NCBI GenBank assembly: GCA_024516155.1
Contig: JAJJXM010000039.1
Span: 434,001 to 498,000 of the forward strand
Direction of reading: 5' to 3'
Length of the DNA: 64,000 nt
Source: Pyronema omphalodes
Lineage: Eukaryota > Ascomycota > Pezizomycetes > Pezizales > Pyronemataceae
Positions 11,815 through 23,391 of this stretch are shown in pieces; the first letter of the stretch is position 1; each line of letters opens with the position of its first letter. Position numbers and translations under genes: made by a program. Under the pieces are notes generated by a model, which saw nothing but the letters and a program-made list of their open reading frames with translations, did not search any database and was not told where the DNA came from.

Positions 11815-11890
11815 ATGAGGCGACGAGGCGACGAGGCAATGATACGAGGCGACGAGGCAATGATACGAGGCGACGAGGCGACAAGGCAAC
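11815..11890. repeat. Tandem gaggcgacgaggcaatgata unit
   Basis: About three copies of a 20-21-bp unit; copy B has only one (around 32,332). The frame 11,754-11,978 covering it is repeat-derived. Confidence 0.85.
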
Positions 11891-12370
11891 AATACAAGTT
11901 ACGCAACACACCACGTACCACGTATCAATGAAATCAATCGCCACGACATTCCGTTATAAAACGCAACAGAACACATAAACAAAGAGATATTGAATTTAAT
12001 TGACTTTTTTTTTTTTTGCAGAACATACGGGATTTTTGAATTTTTGGGGGTGTTTATTGGGGGTAGTGGATTGCTTTTTGCGGGGTGGGGATATATATAC
12101 ACTATATACGAAATATTATATAGAATTTTGGATGTGGTAGTTCATTCTCTGGCTAGGTAGCTGGGTTACGGGTATGTTAGTCGACCTATACATAATACAA
12201 CCAGTGACCATAGCGCTATGACATACCGTATCACTCGCTTTGCACCATCTGGTGGTTTTTTTTTTTCGATGTTTATTTATTCGTTTTATGGAATGTCTGT
12301 GATATTTCTTTCAGTAACAAGAAAAAGAAGAAGAAGAAGAACAAGTTATTATGCATGTATGATATATGCA

Positions 12371-12381
12371 CCCCCCCCCCC
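12371..12381. repeat. Poly-C tract (11 C), upstream of the Pro-rich gene
   Basis: An 11-base C run; the homologous run in copy B (32,809-32,823) has 15 C, so the site varies in length between duplicates. Confidence 0.9.
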
Positions 12382-12660
12382 AACCCCCGGAGACGTTGTT
12401 TGATCAAACATTTATATATTATCAAACATGTTCCAACGAACGGTAGACTCACAAGAATCTCGCATTCTTTGTCTTCAATAATCTTTACTTCGCTTTGTCT
12501 CCGCCCTGTCTCCGCCCTGTCTTCGCCGTGCCTTCGCCGTGTCTTCGCCGTGTCTTCACATCACCACGCTTCACCACGCTTCACCACGCTGTACCGCTTC
12601 ATCACTATCAACCACCTCTACAAGCCCCTAACCCAGTACCAAACAACACGCATATCAATA

Positions 12661-13822
12661 TCCACCCAGCAACCCCCACGAATCCAACCAGTACCAATAC
12701 CCGAAAACAAGACGAAGTAGCCAATAAACCATGGCCGGCATTAAGCTTTATTCGAACCCCCGATGAGGGGACTAGATATAGGAGTGATAATAAGTATGGC
12801 TATAGCTACCTTTCCCCGCCGATGGAGTATGATGCATGCTGGAGTGGGTCGGAGGAATATAGGTGTAAGTGGGTTTTTACTTATTCTGATATTGCGTTGA
12901 TGAAGAATAGTTGGGATGGTTTTGTGGAGATTAATTAATAACCGTAAACAGACCGTAATCCACAACCCTCATCCAAGACCAGCGAGGGCTACAGCCACAA
13001 TCCTAAATCCCCCTCTCCAGTACCAGCAGCATCCCCATTTCCCCCCCACAACCACCCGAGAACCAGCACCTCATCATACCGCCCATACACCCTCCCCCAC
13101 CACAACCCCAAACCCCAGCATCACAACCACGAACATCAACCCCCTTATCTCCCCCGCTCCTATCCCCCTCGCAACCCCCGCCATCCAATCCGCATCAACA
13201 CCCTCCCCTACTACCTCGACATCTTAGGCCGTTTGTACACGCCCCTGTCCCCCACCGGTGATTTCACGCATCACTGGCCGCCGGGTTTCTTCATCTCCTT
13301 CCTTTCCTCTCTCTCCGACTCATCGACAGCTTCAGGATCGGGATCAAGAGGGTGTATAACCCTCCTCCACCACCTCGCGGGGGTTCTGGGGACGATACCA
13401 TTACGGCTATTGAGGGCTGCGGATGTGCGGAGGATCGGGAGGTTGTGTTTCTTGCTTCAGAGGCGGAGATTGGTTTTTGGGTCTGATCAGGAGGAGGGGG
13501 GGTCTATGCGGGAGTTTGAGAGGCGGCATTGGGGGCTGGGCGATGGGGGTGATGGGGGTGATAGCTGGGATTACGAGTGTGAGGTTTGTAGGGAGGATGG
13601 GTTTGCTGATACAGATCCGATATGGGAGGAGCTTGGGATGCGGGGTGAACTGGATGGGGGTCTGCATTCAGGGAGGGGGTAAGGAGGATGTTGCGGCTGC
13701 TGAATCATGCGGTTGTCAGGGATTGCGAGGAGGAGTGTTGGGATTTGTTTATGGTGGTTTTGCCGAGGTTGGGGGGGTTTTTGGTGGGGGTTGCGGAGAG
13801 GGGGGAGGGGAGGTTTGAATAG
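12661..13822 (+). pseudogene. Pro/His/Asn-rich two-exon gene, copy A (start lost, one homopolymer shift)
   Basis: Exon 1 ends at 12,864 (GTAAGT donor). The 87-nt intron 12,865-12,951 ends taaccgtaaacag, and exon 2 runs on in the same joined frame: a Pro/His/Asn-rich linker, then YTPLSPTGDFTHHWPPGFF, then IPLRLLRAADVRRIGRLCF and EDGFADTDPIW. Copy B has ATG at 33,088 where A has ACG, so A lacks the start. Comparison of A and B shows mostly third-position changes in this frame. After a G run at ~13,656 the constrained frame shifts to one ending LLNHAVVRDCEEECWDLF...VAERGEG (stop at 13,820-13,822); A has five G where six would keep the frame. The function is unknown. Confidence 0.6.
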
Positions 13823-14766
13823 GCTTTGGGGCTATGTGGTGAGGCTGAGGTTGGGGGGAGGGGGGGTATTTGAGAGGGATGTAGATCGGCGTGAAGGCTA
13901 GGACATTTGGGAGTATCAGCGTATAAAGGTGGTTATGTATTAGGATATATATTATTCTTGAATGAAAGTACCACGAGGCGGTAACTGCATTGGTAGCGCA
14001 CATACTCTAGGCCCAGACTATACGAAACACCACGCATATACATACTTTGGCAACCACATATACTGCCAAAAAAAACAAACAGACAAAAAAACGAGATCAA
14101 AGGAACCTTCGTATTAAAAACTTCCGGCAAAAAAGCAAGAACATTTCCGCGACCTTCACATACGCATAGCACCAGCAAATCACCGATAATATACTTTACC
14201 ACCTTTCGCCTACTCTGACTGACTATTGAACTTCAAATATATGAAAATATCAAATCCACTTCCCAAAGAAAAAAAGGGAATTCAGAATTCCCGATTGGGC
14301 GTCAAATCATAGTATTCGCCTGCAGATATGACTACCGCTGATACAAGCGTAATCATGTTTTTTCCAAGCCCAGGTTTCTATGTGCATAGGTATTAAACAG
14401 GAACTCCCCGGCTACGCATCGTCTATTGATGTTTCCTACAAGACTGAGGAAAGATATGCTGCGGATCTCATGGGTGCCGTTGGAAGATGAGTCATCGTCA
14501 GAGAGTGAGTTATATTTTGTGGGCGAGGTACCATTGCCGGGTGTCATCGCTGATGCAGGAGTTGCCGTAGAAAGGTAAAATCGTCAATGTTATTTTGCCT
14601 GCTGTTGATATACGAGATTTTATTTTATTATTCTACCTGCTGTTGATATATACGAGATTTACTTCGTCATTCCAGGTGAACGCACTTTTTTTCAGAGAGG
14701 GGGTGAGGAGGCTTGGTAGCACTGGTGGTGGAATGCAAAAAGAAGCAAAGAAAAGAAAAATCCTCC

Positions 14767-14825
14767 GCCACGACCCACGAACCACGACCCACAACCCATG
14801 ACCCACGACCCACGACCCATCGCAA
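14767..14825. repeat. Minisatellite of acgaccc/acaaccc units, copy A
   Basis: About seven units of 7-10 bp (cacgaccc, cacaaccc). Copy number differs between copies A (longest), B (35,360-35,385) and C (3,580-3,614). Confidence 0.85.
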
Positions 14826-14939
14826 CGTTCACTCCGCGGTCCGCAGCATATACAATCCTGTTTCTCGATTACCCCCGGAATGCATCATCCTTCAAAGTTC
14901 ACGGGTAAATCACATCACGGGTTGGTACTGACCTATATA

Positions 14940-15660
14940 TAATCCCACTCGGCCCCAGACTTCGCCGGTTCCAAGCACCGCGCAATCAACCTGAAGTCTA
15001 CGAGGGCCAAATTTAGCAACCGAGGATACAGGATCGAGTATGTATCAGGCATTTCAAATGCATGAGTTTTGGAGCGAATAAGAATAACTGGAGTGGAGGG
15101 AATAAGAGAAATCAATATGGAGGAAAATGATACCAGCATTGATAATTCAAGATATAGGTTTTGAATTAATAATCCTTAAAGTACTATACAGTAATAATAA
15201 AACCATGTCAAAGAGCCTATGACAGATAATAAGCACTAAGTGTACATCAAAATGAACATCGTATAAAATTAACCACACACTGAATACCAAAATGTTAATA
15301 ACTGTACTCGTTGAGCCATCTCCAAAATCCAATCCCACCGCCAACATTCTGTGATCAACATCTGTCGATAACTCCTAAAACATAATTTTTGTTAACATCA
15401 TTATGATAAAATATAAATGGCATAGCTTCAACTTAAGAATTGGGATTCTATATTTTCGCTCCATATTAATTTCTGGGATCCCCTGTACTCGGGTTATGCA
15501 TATTTGAACCAAGGTGCCTGCCTTGGAAGTGTCTGGCACGTGCTCCAGGCTGGCTCCTCGAATGCTGAAATTGGCCCCTCGTGACTTGAGATTGACTGTT
15601 CCATGCTTGATATTGACTTGAAGGAATACCCAACGGGCCGCCAGGGACTTCGACTCGGTC
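14940..15660. repeat. Internal foldback in SD1, copy A
   Basis: The stretch 14,940-15,140 on the plus strand resembles 15,440-15,660 on the minus strand. For example, ctacgagggccaaattt matches cacgaggggccaatttg in the opposite arm, and both arms continue to an aatatgga-type end next to an AT-rich spacer. The arms are degenerate. The same structure is present in copy B (35,500-36,200) and inverted in copy C (2,760-3,470), so the foldback predates the duplications. Short frames on both strands across it are shadows. Confidence 0.55.
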
Positions 15661-15785
15661 CGTTGAGCTTTGAAGATTGTGTTTTCGTGACCTGAGTTGG
15701 CCGAGTATGGCCAACAATGCTCTCCGCGGCTTCGTCTTCCTCCGACGTCATAGTGTCTACGCAATCACTTTTAGTAGCCGCTGTC

Positions 15786-18713
15786 TCAAAAGGGGTTTGC
15801 ATAGTTGCCCTTACTTAGAACATCGCTAAAAGATGCACCGATATTCGGAAAGTCATTTAGCAACTTGTCTTCTACTCTGATATCCTGGGTAATTCTTTTG
15901 AAGTTAGTCTATGTATCTGAAAGACTGTCAAGGAAATACGTACTTTACCCAACACTGAACAACGTTGTCAGTAGTTACCAGACAATTATATTATCTCTGG
16001 ACCGAAATAACATGTTTATGAGCGTAGTTACAACATTTGACAGGAGATGTTCATCTTCGCAGCAGAGCTGTAAGCTTTCCCTCGTCGTCAAAGTCTTGCA
16101 AATGATATATTCCGCGACCTGTGCACCTCAGCATCTGAACCCCTTTTGGGAGCGAGGTCGCCATTGACGAGGCATTCAAGAAGTGATGGCGCGCCAAAAA
16201 GGTGTTTTTCCGTGTAGATACGAGGTGGGATATGATCTACAAGTATTTGGTACACCTTCAGTGCTTCCAGGACATAATCCTCAACATCAGTTGCCCAATC
16301 AGCATGCCTGTTGGTGATAATCGGAAGTATCATTGAGTGTATACATGCTTCAGTTTGCATTAACAATAGTTTTGGGCTGATGAATCAGATACAAAGCCTT
16401 ACCGTTCTTGAGAAACTGTGCTACTTCATTTTCGGCAGCCATTCTTTGCAGGACCCTCAGGACGCCACTTCCGCGATGAACGGCATTATGTGGCCTGGAT
16501 TTAGAACGGGCCAGCTGCTGTGTCAGATGGATAATCTCGTCGATAAGAATCACAAGAGTCCCTGTATATTCAAATATTCCGTCAGCATACCATATATCAT
16601 TTCATATTAATTCAAGACACAAAGATATACCTGGGTACCGCATCAGCATATCAGGCATCTGCGGGGCTTCGGCCCTGTCGATAGCGAGTAATGCCTCAAA
16701 TACACACTGCCTTTGCGCTCCGTCACATGTGGACAGTATGTCCAACAGCTTCTGGATGACTTCATGCTTATTCAATAGACCGTTTTCAGTTTGAGCCGGC
16801 GATAATATCTCCATCTCGTGCTGCCAATGATTAAGGGATCTATTCGATAAAGCACTGCTGGTCGGTAGAACATAGGATGTGGAGGAGCCTGCCGGCCCGG
16901 CTGAATCAATGTGATTACCATCCCCTTTCTCCGATGAATGTATTTCATACTGGGCGTTTCTGCTAGTCAAAAGTGTTTCTTCACCAGTACTCCATGGCAA
17001 AAGACCGATTAACGGATCCGCGGTGTGGTGTTCCCTGTGTGATGGCCGTCCGGTGGTATATTCCAGGATCTCGGTGGTATGTCTTGGATGGTCCAAGTTT
17101 TGAGAGTTTTCAGGCCTGCCGTGAGTATGATTAAATACCGATGGCACCCTTTCGGCCTTCTGGGCGACCTCATCTTCTTCACCCGAGGGAAAAACTGAAG
17201 ACTGACCACTTTGGGACTCCAGACTGTGTGGTTGCTGCCCCACTGTTTCTTCGACATGGTGTGACTCCGAAATCAACCGATGACTGACACCCCGGGGCTC
17301 ATGTGCTTTTCTCACATCCTCCGGATAGTCAATCAAGTTATATTGAACATTATTCTGCTGTAACGCAGAACCATATCCTTGGGAAATGTCTTGATATAAT
17401 GACACGGGAGTCTGGGGTCCAGAGGGTGTCATGTATGAAGTGGATAATGAAGAGTACCCATCGTGTCCCTGGCTTATATTCCTGCTCATTCTTCTCTCCT
17501 GAATGGTGGGAGGATATGAGATATTGGAAACCGAATCGACCTGCTTAAAGTGCTGAGATGCATTTACAGGGTCCCCGATATGTAGCTGTGATATCCGTTG
17601 TGTAACATCATCAACGGACGTTGGTACAGACGAAGACAATGGTTGGCACTCCTTGGCGGCCGGGTTGAGGTCGTGTCCACTGTCTTGAGTCTGCTGACAA
17701 AAACTAAGAGGCTGTTCGGATTCATGATACATCAACTGCTGGGTGGAAAGACCAGGTGAAGGAGCCGGCGTAAAATAACCTTGATTCGGATGGTTCATAT
17801 GCCGGGTCGGATGCATAGAAGCGCTTTGTAATGGCCCATTCGGATGGCTAAACATAGCTGTAGGGGTGTCAGGTGTCATTGGAAGCGAGCTCATAGGCGG
17901 ATATATATGTTGGTTAGGAACCACAGTAGCGATAGAAAATCCGTTATTTGGTATGTCCAGACGAGGAGTGGGGGTCAGGGAGGGGGCCATCGGGAACCGA
18001 ATATGCGGATGATAAATCTCTTGATGCATTTTTCTAACTTGGGGCAAAAGAGGAGGAGGAGAATGGCTGTTCTGTTGATCGATATGTGCAGCAGGCATCC
18101 CAGGAGCGGTGGTTGGAGATCTCGTTATCCGTTGGTGAAAACCCCTGTTATGGACTGTCATTGGAAGCGAGCTCATAGGTGGATCTATATGTTGGTTAGG
18201 AACCATAGTAGCGACAGACAATCCATTATTTGGTATGTCCAGACGTGGAGTGGGGGTTCGAGAGGGTGCCATCGGGAACTGAATATGCGGTTGATGCATC
18301 TCTTGATGCATTTGTCCAACTTGAGGCACAGAAAGAGGAGGAGGAGAATGGCTGTTCTGTTGCTCGATATGTGCAGCAGGCATCCCTGGAGTACTGGCCG
18401 GACGTCTCGTTATCTCTTGCTTAAACACCCCATCGTGGACTGGACCAGCAGCCATCGGAACTGGACGATTATGCGCTGCCATCTGGTGATCCGCGTTGTT
18501 TCCATCTTGAGGTCGACCCTGCCGTATTCTATTCCTATTTCTATACCGCCCTGTGTTCTGGTACCGTCGTACTGATTGATTGTGAGAAGAACGGCCACGG
18601 ACTGCATGTGGTACCAGCTGATTACCATTGTTTGTCGGCTGTTGGTTCTCATTATCAGGTCTTGACGAGTGTGCGTACCGCGGATGGAAATGTCCTGGCC
18701 GTCTAGGAGACAT
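15786..18713 (-). pseudogene. Rcd1/CAF40 (CNOT9)-like gene with long disordered N-terminus, copy A
   Basis: Exons on the minus strand are 16,631-18,713, 16,403-16,561, 15,944-16,347 and 15,786-15,894, with introns of 69, 55 and 49 nt. Exon 1 alone encodes 694 intact codons: Arg/Asn-rich start, two tandem ~90-residue Pro/His/Met-rich repeats (about residues 86-266), Ser/Gln-rich linker, then the start of the Rcd1 domain (IQKLLDILSTCDGAQRQ). Across the splices follow GTLVILIDEIIHLTQQ, ADWATDVEDYVLEALKVYQI, and in exon 4 ITQDIRVEDWLLNDFP, in the order and spacing of the Rcd1/CNOT9 fold (~270 residues). The family binds NOT1 in the CCR4-NOT deadenylase. Exon 3 is 404 nt against 406 in copy B (one G missing in gtgcacaggtcgc, one base missing near 15,990), so the domain is frameshifted unless these are assembly errors. 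Confidence 0.85.
17915..18458 (-). repeat. Tandem ~270-bp coding repeat in the Rcd1-like N-terminus
   Basis: Two adjacent in-frame copies encode the same series: a TPGMPAAHI motif, QQNSHSPPPL, then a region ending PTPRLDIPNNG...VPNQH.PPMSSLPMT. Copy C has one such unit, so copy A gained or the other lost one. The duplication preserves the frame. Confidence 0.85.
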
Positions 18714-19014
18714 GATGACGAAGGTGGAGGATGATGAAACCTGGAGATGGTGATAGCACAGAGTGTTTCCACCGCCAGATAAGTTGGTACCTTAGCGGCT
18801 CTCTACTACTTTCAGTTCCTTCCGGGCGACACAGCTACGTAGCAAATGATACAGTCTATACTATCATGCCGCTCTTCAATACCAGCCGTTCAAACTGTCC
18901 CGAAGCCCTCACGATACGCATGCGCCAACACTGCGCTAACGCTATTTACGCCATAGATCTAAACTAACCTGGGAGGAGTGATTACCGTATATCAACATTG
19001 ATCTTTCTTTCGAT

Positions 19015-19135
19015 ATACCGTTAAAAAAACCTGGTCGGAACGGATTTTGTTATTCATCCGTCACAATTAAATCCCAACACTTACCCAGCGCGGCATCATG
19101 AACGGTGACTCGTCGGGTGATACGAACCCATCATT
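19015..19135. repeat. Dispersed ~115-bp module, copy 1 of 4
   Basis: The sequence around gcgcggcatcatgaa (~19,088) with upstream ttttgttattcatccgtcac also occurs at 24,025-24,141, 38,995-39,105 and 40,575-40,690. It lies 5' of the Rcd1-like gene in SD1 and 5' of the minus-strand gene in SD2, both transcribed away from it. A shared upstream regulatory region or an old element end are both possible. Confidence 0.6.
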
Positions 19136-19409
19136 GGGAAGTTGCCGCGGTAAACTCAACACGCCCTCAAAGATAATAACTGAAAGGTTTTTACAAATGC
19201 TTGACATGGTTATTACTCCGCAGTTGTGAAGCTCAAACAATTTGTTTCGCTATTATCTTCAACGGCGGAAAAACTGCTGTAATCATTACGTAAAGGTCCA
19301 GCAACAACGGAAGCAACTGCAAACATGGCAACATTAGTCTCAAGTCTGGGTGCCGTGACTATCTTCTCTCCTGTACTACCTTTTTCTGCCGTGTAGACAC
19401 TCGTAACCG

Positions 19410-20105
19410 TTGAGTGATATAGGCACTGCTACCGCACTTCGATTCTCTGGGCTTGTGCAAAATCATCGTGAACGTAGTGTCAAGTTATATTCCAAAGCCG
19501 GCAAGACGTTCAGAGCAGCTAAACAAGAAAGCAGCGGCTTCGACATCAAATATTTTGAAGCTTACTCATATTATTCTCTCGAACAAGGGCCTGTCTATGT
19601 TCGTCCTCAACCCTTGACTATGTCCGCGTTTTGCATCGCTTTAGGTCCGGAGGAAACGCTAATAAATGACATCAACGCCACGGCTGGGTTCCTTAGAATT
19701 ATTACATCAACACCCTGGTGTTCTTGACAAAGAAATGACACCCCCGATAACAGACATGGAATTATTTAAACAACGGAGGGCATATAAACAAACTCACACG
19801 ACGCTGGCTGTGTATTATTCCTGTCATAGTTCCGGATACCTATCGATATAAGGTAAGGTGAGCTCCTTACAGACTTGACCTCAATCGGTATCAAAGATGA
19901 GGACTCTCAGCACCATCGAAAGAACAACTCCATATTGCCTGTCTTCAACGTTATTTCTCCCGAGGTCGAAAACCGGACTGAGAAACCGAACCGCGTCCGT
20001 CACGTCTCACATCTCCCGGCCCTGATAAAATACATCTCCCGTATAATTAGCATTCAATTCCTGGAACTTGTGGATCAAGAAGCTTACAATCTTTGGTGGC
20101 ATTAA
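19410..20105 (+). pseudogene. Remnant open region paralogous to 39,258-39,880, function unknown
   Basis: Two frames (19,410-19,727 and 19,875-20,105) align at nucleotide level with 39,258-39,865 in copy B. Short shared peptide stretches (FD.KYF/L, then DED.QH...N.I.PV/AIN) suggest coding origin, but neither copy is open across the whole region and no splice structure is clear. Confidence 0.3.
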
Positions 20106-21612
20106 TGGATGGATTGACTTATTATTTGGTGGACTGAGATTCCAATCATCGGAGCTCACGTGGCTCTATGGGTGTAAGCCTATGACGTAACCCAAGCCTC
20201 TGGCTGACAAATATCTCGCAGTTAACAGCCCTGTTACGGCGCAGCGATTAATAGAAGTCAACCGGTCGACATTGGCATTTTATGACAGGCCTCTGCATCA
20301 TCGGCATCCAACACTACATGGCCCGCAATATAACAATTAGCATCAAGGAACCAGCATAATCAACAAGATCAGTGTGCGGTATCTGACGAGACGAGAGTAG
20401 CTGCGGATCGCGTGAACCCCGCGGTCCACGTCCCACCAAATCCCACGTCACCCCTACCTCGCCTCAACTTCAACGCTACACCAGCCAATATTCTAGTGAT
20501 GGGTTGAATTAAACGCGGTAATATGGAGAGTCCGCAGGCGGGAGTCGGGGCTTTAGAGTTAAGGCTAGTATTTAATAGACCTGTGATATCATTGATCGAG
20601 AGTGCGGAGTCGGCGGTTTTGGCGGCTGTCGGCAGCGCATCGTGGGCGTGACCGAGGGCATGATGGTTAGCAGATGATCTCATCGAAATTAAGTGCGGTC
20701 GAATCGCAACGGAAATAAAATTTAAATCCCCTCTCCTCCCCCTGCTCTTCAATTGACATCCAGTACTGAATGCCTCACCTCAACCTCCTCACCACGTCCT
20801 ACACATCACCACGAAGAACATCACGAAGAACATCACGAAGAACATCACGAAGTGAATACTTTTCTGATCTAAGAATGTAGCAGGCATCACTCGTCCAAAG
20901 ACATAACTCTTGTCATAGACTATCACCAGATGCCTGCGTTGATCTTCCTCGCACTTCACCGTCAGAGCTATTGTGGATTTGGTAACACTCATCCTGAGAA
21001 TAGTCCGACCTCTTGGTATTGAAGTGGCTGGTTTGCTAAGCTGTTCGAGCGAAAGTGGGAAAGGGGGAAGCCTTATACCTCCGAGGAGGAGACAAAACAT
21101 TGGCCGTGCCGCTGGTTCGATTACGTGTCTTTGCCGCTGCGCAATGCCGATTTCGTCGGCGGCGAAATACATATTTACTCTAAGGCGGCTATTGTGCCGT
21201 TCACTTGGCAATTTTCAGGCGGCGGGAAATGTTCCTGCCCGATCGTGGAGGTGGAAGCTCCAGAAGTTCGCCGCACCGTCGCCGCCGCATGCCAAGCAAC
21301 CGGTTGGATATGCATCACCTCAATCCCCACTCCATACTCCACACTCTACCAAGCATCACGAAGTAAATGGTTTTCTAACTGCAGGGCATAGCAGAATTTT
21401 TCAGGTCAAATGACGAAACTTCTCTGTTGACCTCTGCATCTACACGTCGAATTTTCTCTTACTCACGGCGGACCTATCGTGCATTTGTTAGCACTTATCC
21501 TCCACACAATCTGACCTCTTTGTATCAATGTGGCTGATTTGCATTTTATAGCACTATATTGATCAAAAGTGGGAATCTACGCTGTGTCGCAAATGTGCGC
21601 TTGAAATAAGGT

Positions 21613-21620
21613 TTGGTCGC
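21613..21620. repeat. Target-site duplication (left) of the hAT-like MITE
   Basis: ttggtcgc, identical to 22,363-22,370. Confidence 0.92.
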
Positions 21621-22362
21621 TAGGGATGCACACGAGACGAGCGGCTCGAGACGAGAGTTCGAGCTTTAGTCTCGAGACCGACGAGACTAGATTTTCACGA
21701 GACGAGACGTCTCGAGACTTTTTTCTAAAAGCTAAAGCTCGAGATACGCTCGAGACTTTTCGAGACTTAGGAAATATATGTAAAAATTCGGAAGAAATGA
21801 CAAAAAAAAAATGAAAAACATAATTCATGGAGTTTTAGATAGCATCAGAAGCCATACTGCGAGCTAGCAGGCCGAGTGTTAAGGTTGTTCTAATGTGAAA
21901 ATTCTTATCCTAAAGAATGGGAATCGCTTGCTAGGCAAAACTACAACCGCAGTACTCCTCATCAAAAGTTGGAATGGACTCCGGAGGTTTAGGATTGGGA
22001 AATTTAAGAGCACAAAGAACATGAAAATCCAGAAAGGCAATACTCGGAGGAATTGTGATTTTTTTGTACTTTTTTTATTTCCTGAGTTGCCTATTTTCAT
22101 GACTAGGAAATAGAGATGTCGAAGAGGAAGGAAATTGGAAAATGCAATATTTGGAGGAATTGTAATTTCTTTTTGAGTTTTTCATGTGTTCTTTTGAATT
22201 TTTCCTGTTTTTTATTTTTTATTTTTTTGTTTGGCAAAAAGTCTCGAGCGTCTCGCCGAGACGCTCGAGACGTCCCGAGACTTACGAGACCAAAATCCCA
22301 CGAGACGAGACGTCTCGAGACCAAGCTCGGTCTCGTCTCGTCTCGTCTCGTGTGCATCCCTA
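21621..22362. mobile_element. hAT-like MITE with perfect 8-bp target duplication
   Basis: The 742-bp element has perfect 21-bp terminal inverted repeats starting tagggatgcacacgagacga, and is flanked by the direct repeat ttggtcgc at 21,613-21,620 and 22,363-22,370. An 8-bp duplication and TIRs beginning with a (T/C)AGGGRTGCA motif are hallmarks of hAT elements. Subterminal regions are packed with cgagacg/cgtctcg words in both orientations, as expected for transposase binding sites. The AT-rich centre has two related ~50-bp stretches (ggaggaattgt at ~22,047 and ~22,153) and no transposase, so mobility would need a transposase from elsewhere. Confidence 0.92.
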
Positions 22363-22370
22363 TTGGTCGC
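22363..22370. repeat. Target-site duplication (right) of the hAT-like MITE
   Basis: ttggtcgc, identical to 21,613-21,620. Confidence 0.92.
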
Positions 22371-23391
22371 GTGGCATTTAAGCGGATAAAAGCTTCTGGT
22401 GGGTTCCCAGCACGAAGCTAAACCTACTTGGATGCCAAGATTTCATCGGCCCTGCGGACAGCAATCAGCTGCGATGTTGACATAAAATAAAAACGTTTAT
22501 CCATATCTAATAGGTATGTAAGGGTTTTGGAGTAAATCATGGTCTCTAATTGCGAAAAAAAAAATATAAAAAAAAAATATAAAAAACCACTTTCTGATCT
22601 AAGCATGTAGCAGGCTTTTCGGGGTCTAAAGACACAAATCTTTGTCGTTGACCATTCCGGCAGCTGCGTCGATATCCATGGCACTTCACCGTCAGAGCGA
22701 TTGTGGGTTTGTTAACACTTATCCTGAGCATAGTCTGACCTCTTGGAATGAAAGTGGCTGGTTTTTACTTTTATTTCTTTTATATGTATTTATTGCAGCA
22801 TGCACTGACCGAGGCCTAAGAGACTCATACAGGACGAATTGTCGAGGAAATGCGGGAAATGTAAAGGTCTTTATACCACGGAAGAGCACAATAAATTAGC
22901 CGTGCCGATGGTTCGATTCCATGTCTTTGCCGCACCGCATGACGAATATGCCCGACGGTCAAATGGGCAATTACTCTAAGGCGGATATTTTGCTGTTCAC
23001 ATGTAAATGATCGGTCGGCGGGGAAATTTTGCTGCCCGATCGTGGAGATGGAAGAGTTCGACAAGTTCGCCGCACCGTTGCCGACGCGTGCCAAGCTGCC
23101 ATTTGGACCGCGATACAGGACCTGTTCCGAAATACTCTGCCATGTTCCACAGCTTAGTCTACATAATAATGGCATGCTTAGTGACCTCTGCCTCTCAACC
23201 AATGTTGACCTGTTCAATCTCTCTGATTAAGCCCGGTAGCAGGGGGTGGGATATCACGATTCTCGGTAAGCACACCAAATCTCTGGAGGTTTTTATGAGG
23301 CGAAGATTTCTGCATCAAAAAGAGTCTTTGCATTTCTGTCGATTGTACGTTACGTTGAAGTGATGCTGATTGACAATTACTAGCCAAGCTT

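Larger units (their letters stand above)
11602..20240. repeat. Segmental duplication SD1, copy A
   Basis: The block starts at gaacttagggcacg (11,602), matching 32,139. It then shares an ordered series of landmarks with copy B: a cgacgaggc minisatellite, TATA-rich leader, a Pro-rich two-exon gene, the Rcd1-like gene on the minus strand, the conserved module at ~19,020, and a region ending near cctatgacgtaa (20,177; copy B 39,874). The order and orientation match throughout, so A and B are direct repeats. Confidence 0.85.
20795..23230. repeat. Tandem repeat family SD3 (three diverged units)
   Basis: Unit a (20,850-21,340), unit b (22,580-23,120) and partial unit c (21,360-21,600) share the order tttctgatctaag, tcacttcaccgtcagagc, gttaacact.atcctgag, tctgacctctt, then gtgccg.tggttcgatt. 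The unit is ~0.5 kb or more. Units c and b are separated by the hAT-like MITE. A 12-bp microrepeat (aagaacatcacg, four copies) sits at 20,808-20,856 beside unit a. No coding frame is conserved between units. This stretch is absent from the second tandem copy of SD1+SD2. Confidence 0.65.

Noticed and set aside
17844..18575. 243-codon plus-strand frame
   Set aside because: It is the antisense shadow of exon 1 of the Rcd1-like gene copy A, with the repeats mirrored.
22900..22935. tRNA-like ggttcgattcc at 22,910 and a related site at 21,112
   Set aside because: No acceptor stem, anticodon arm or A box could be placed around them; they are part of the SD3 repeat.
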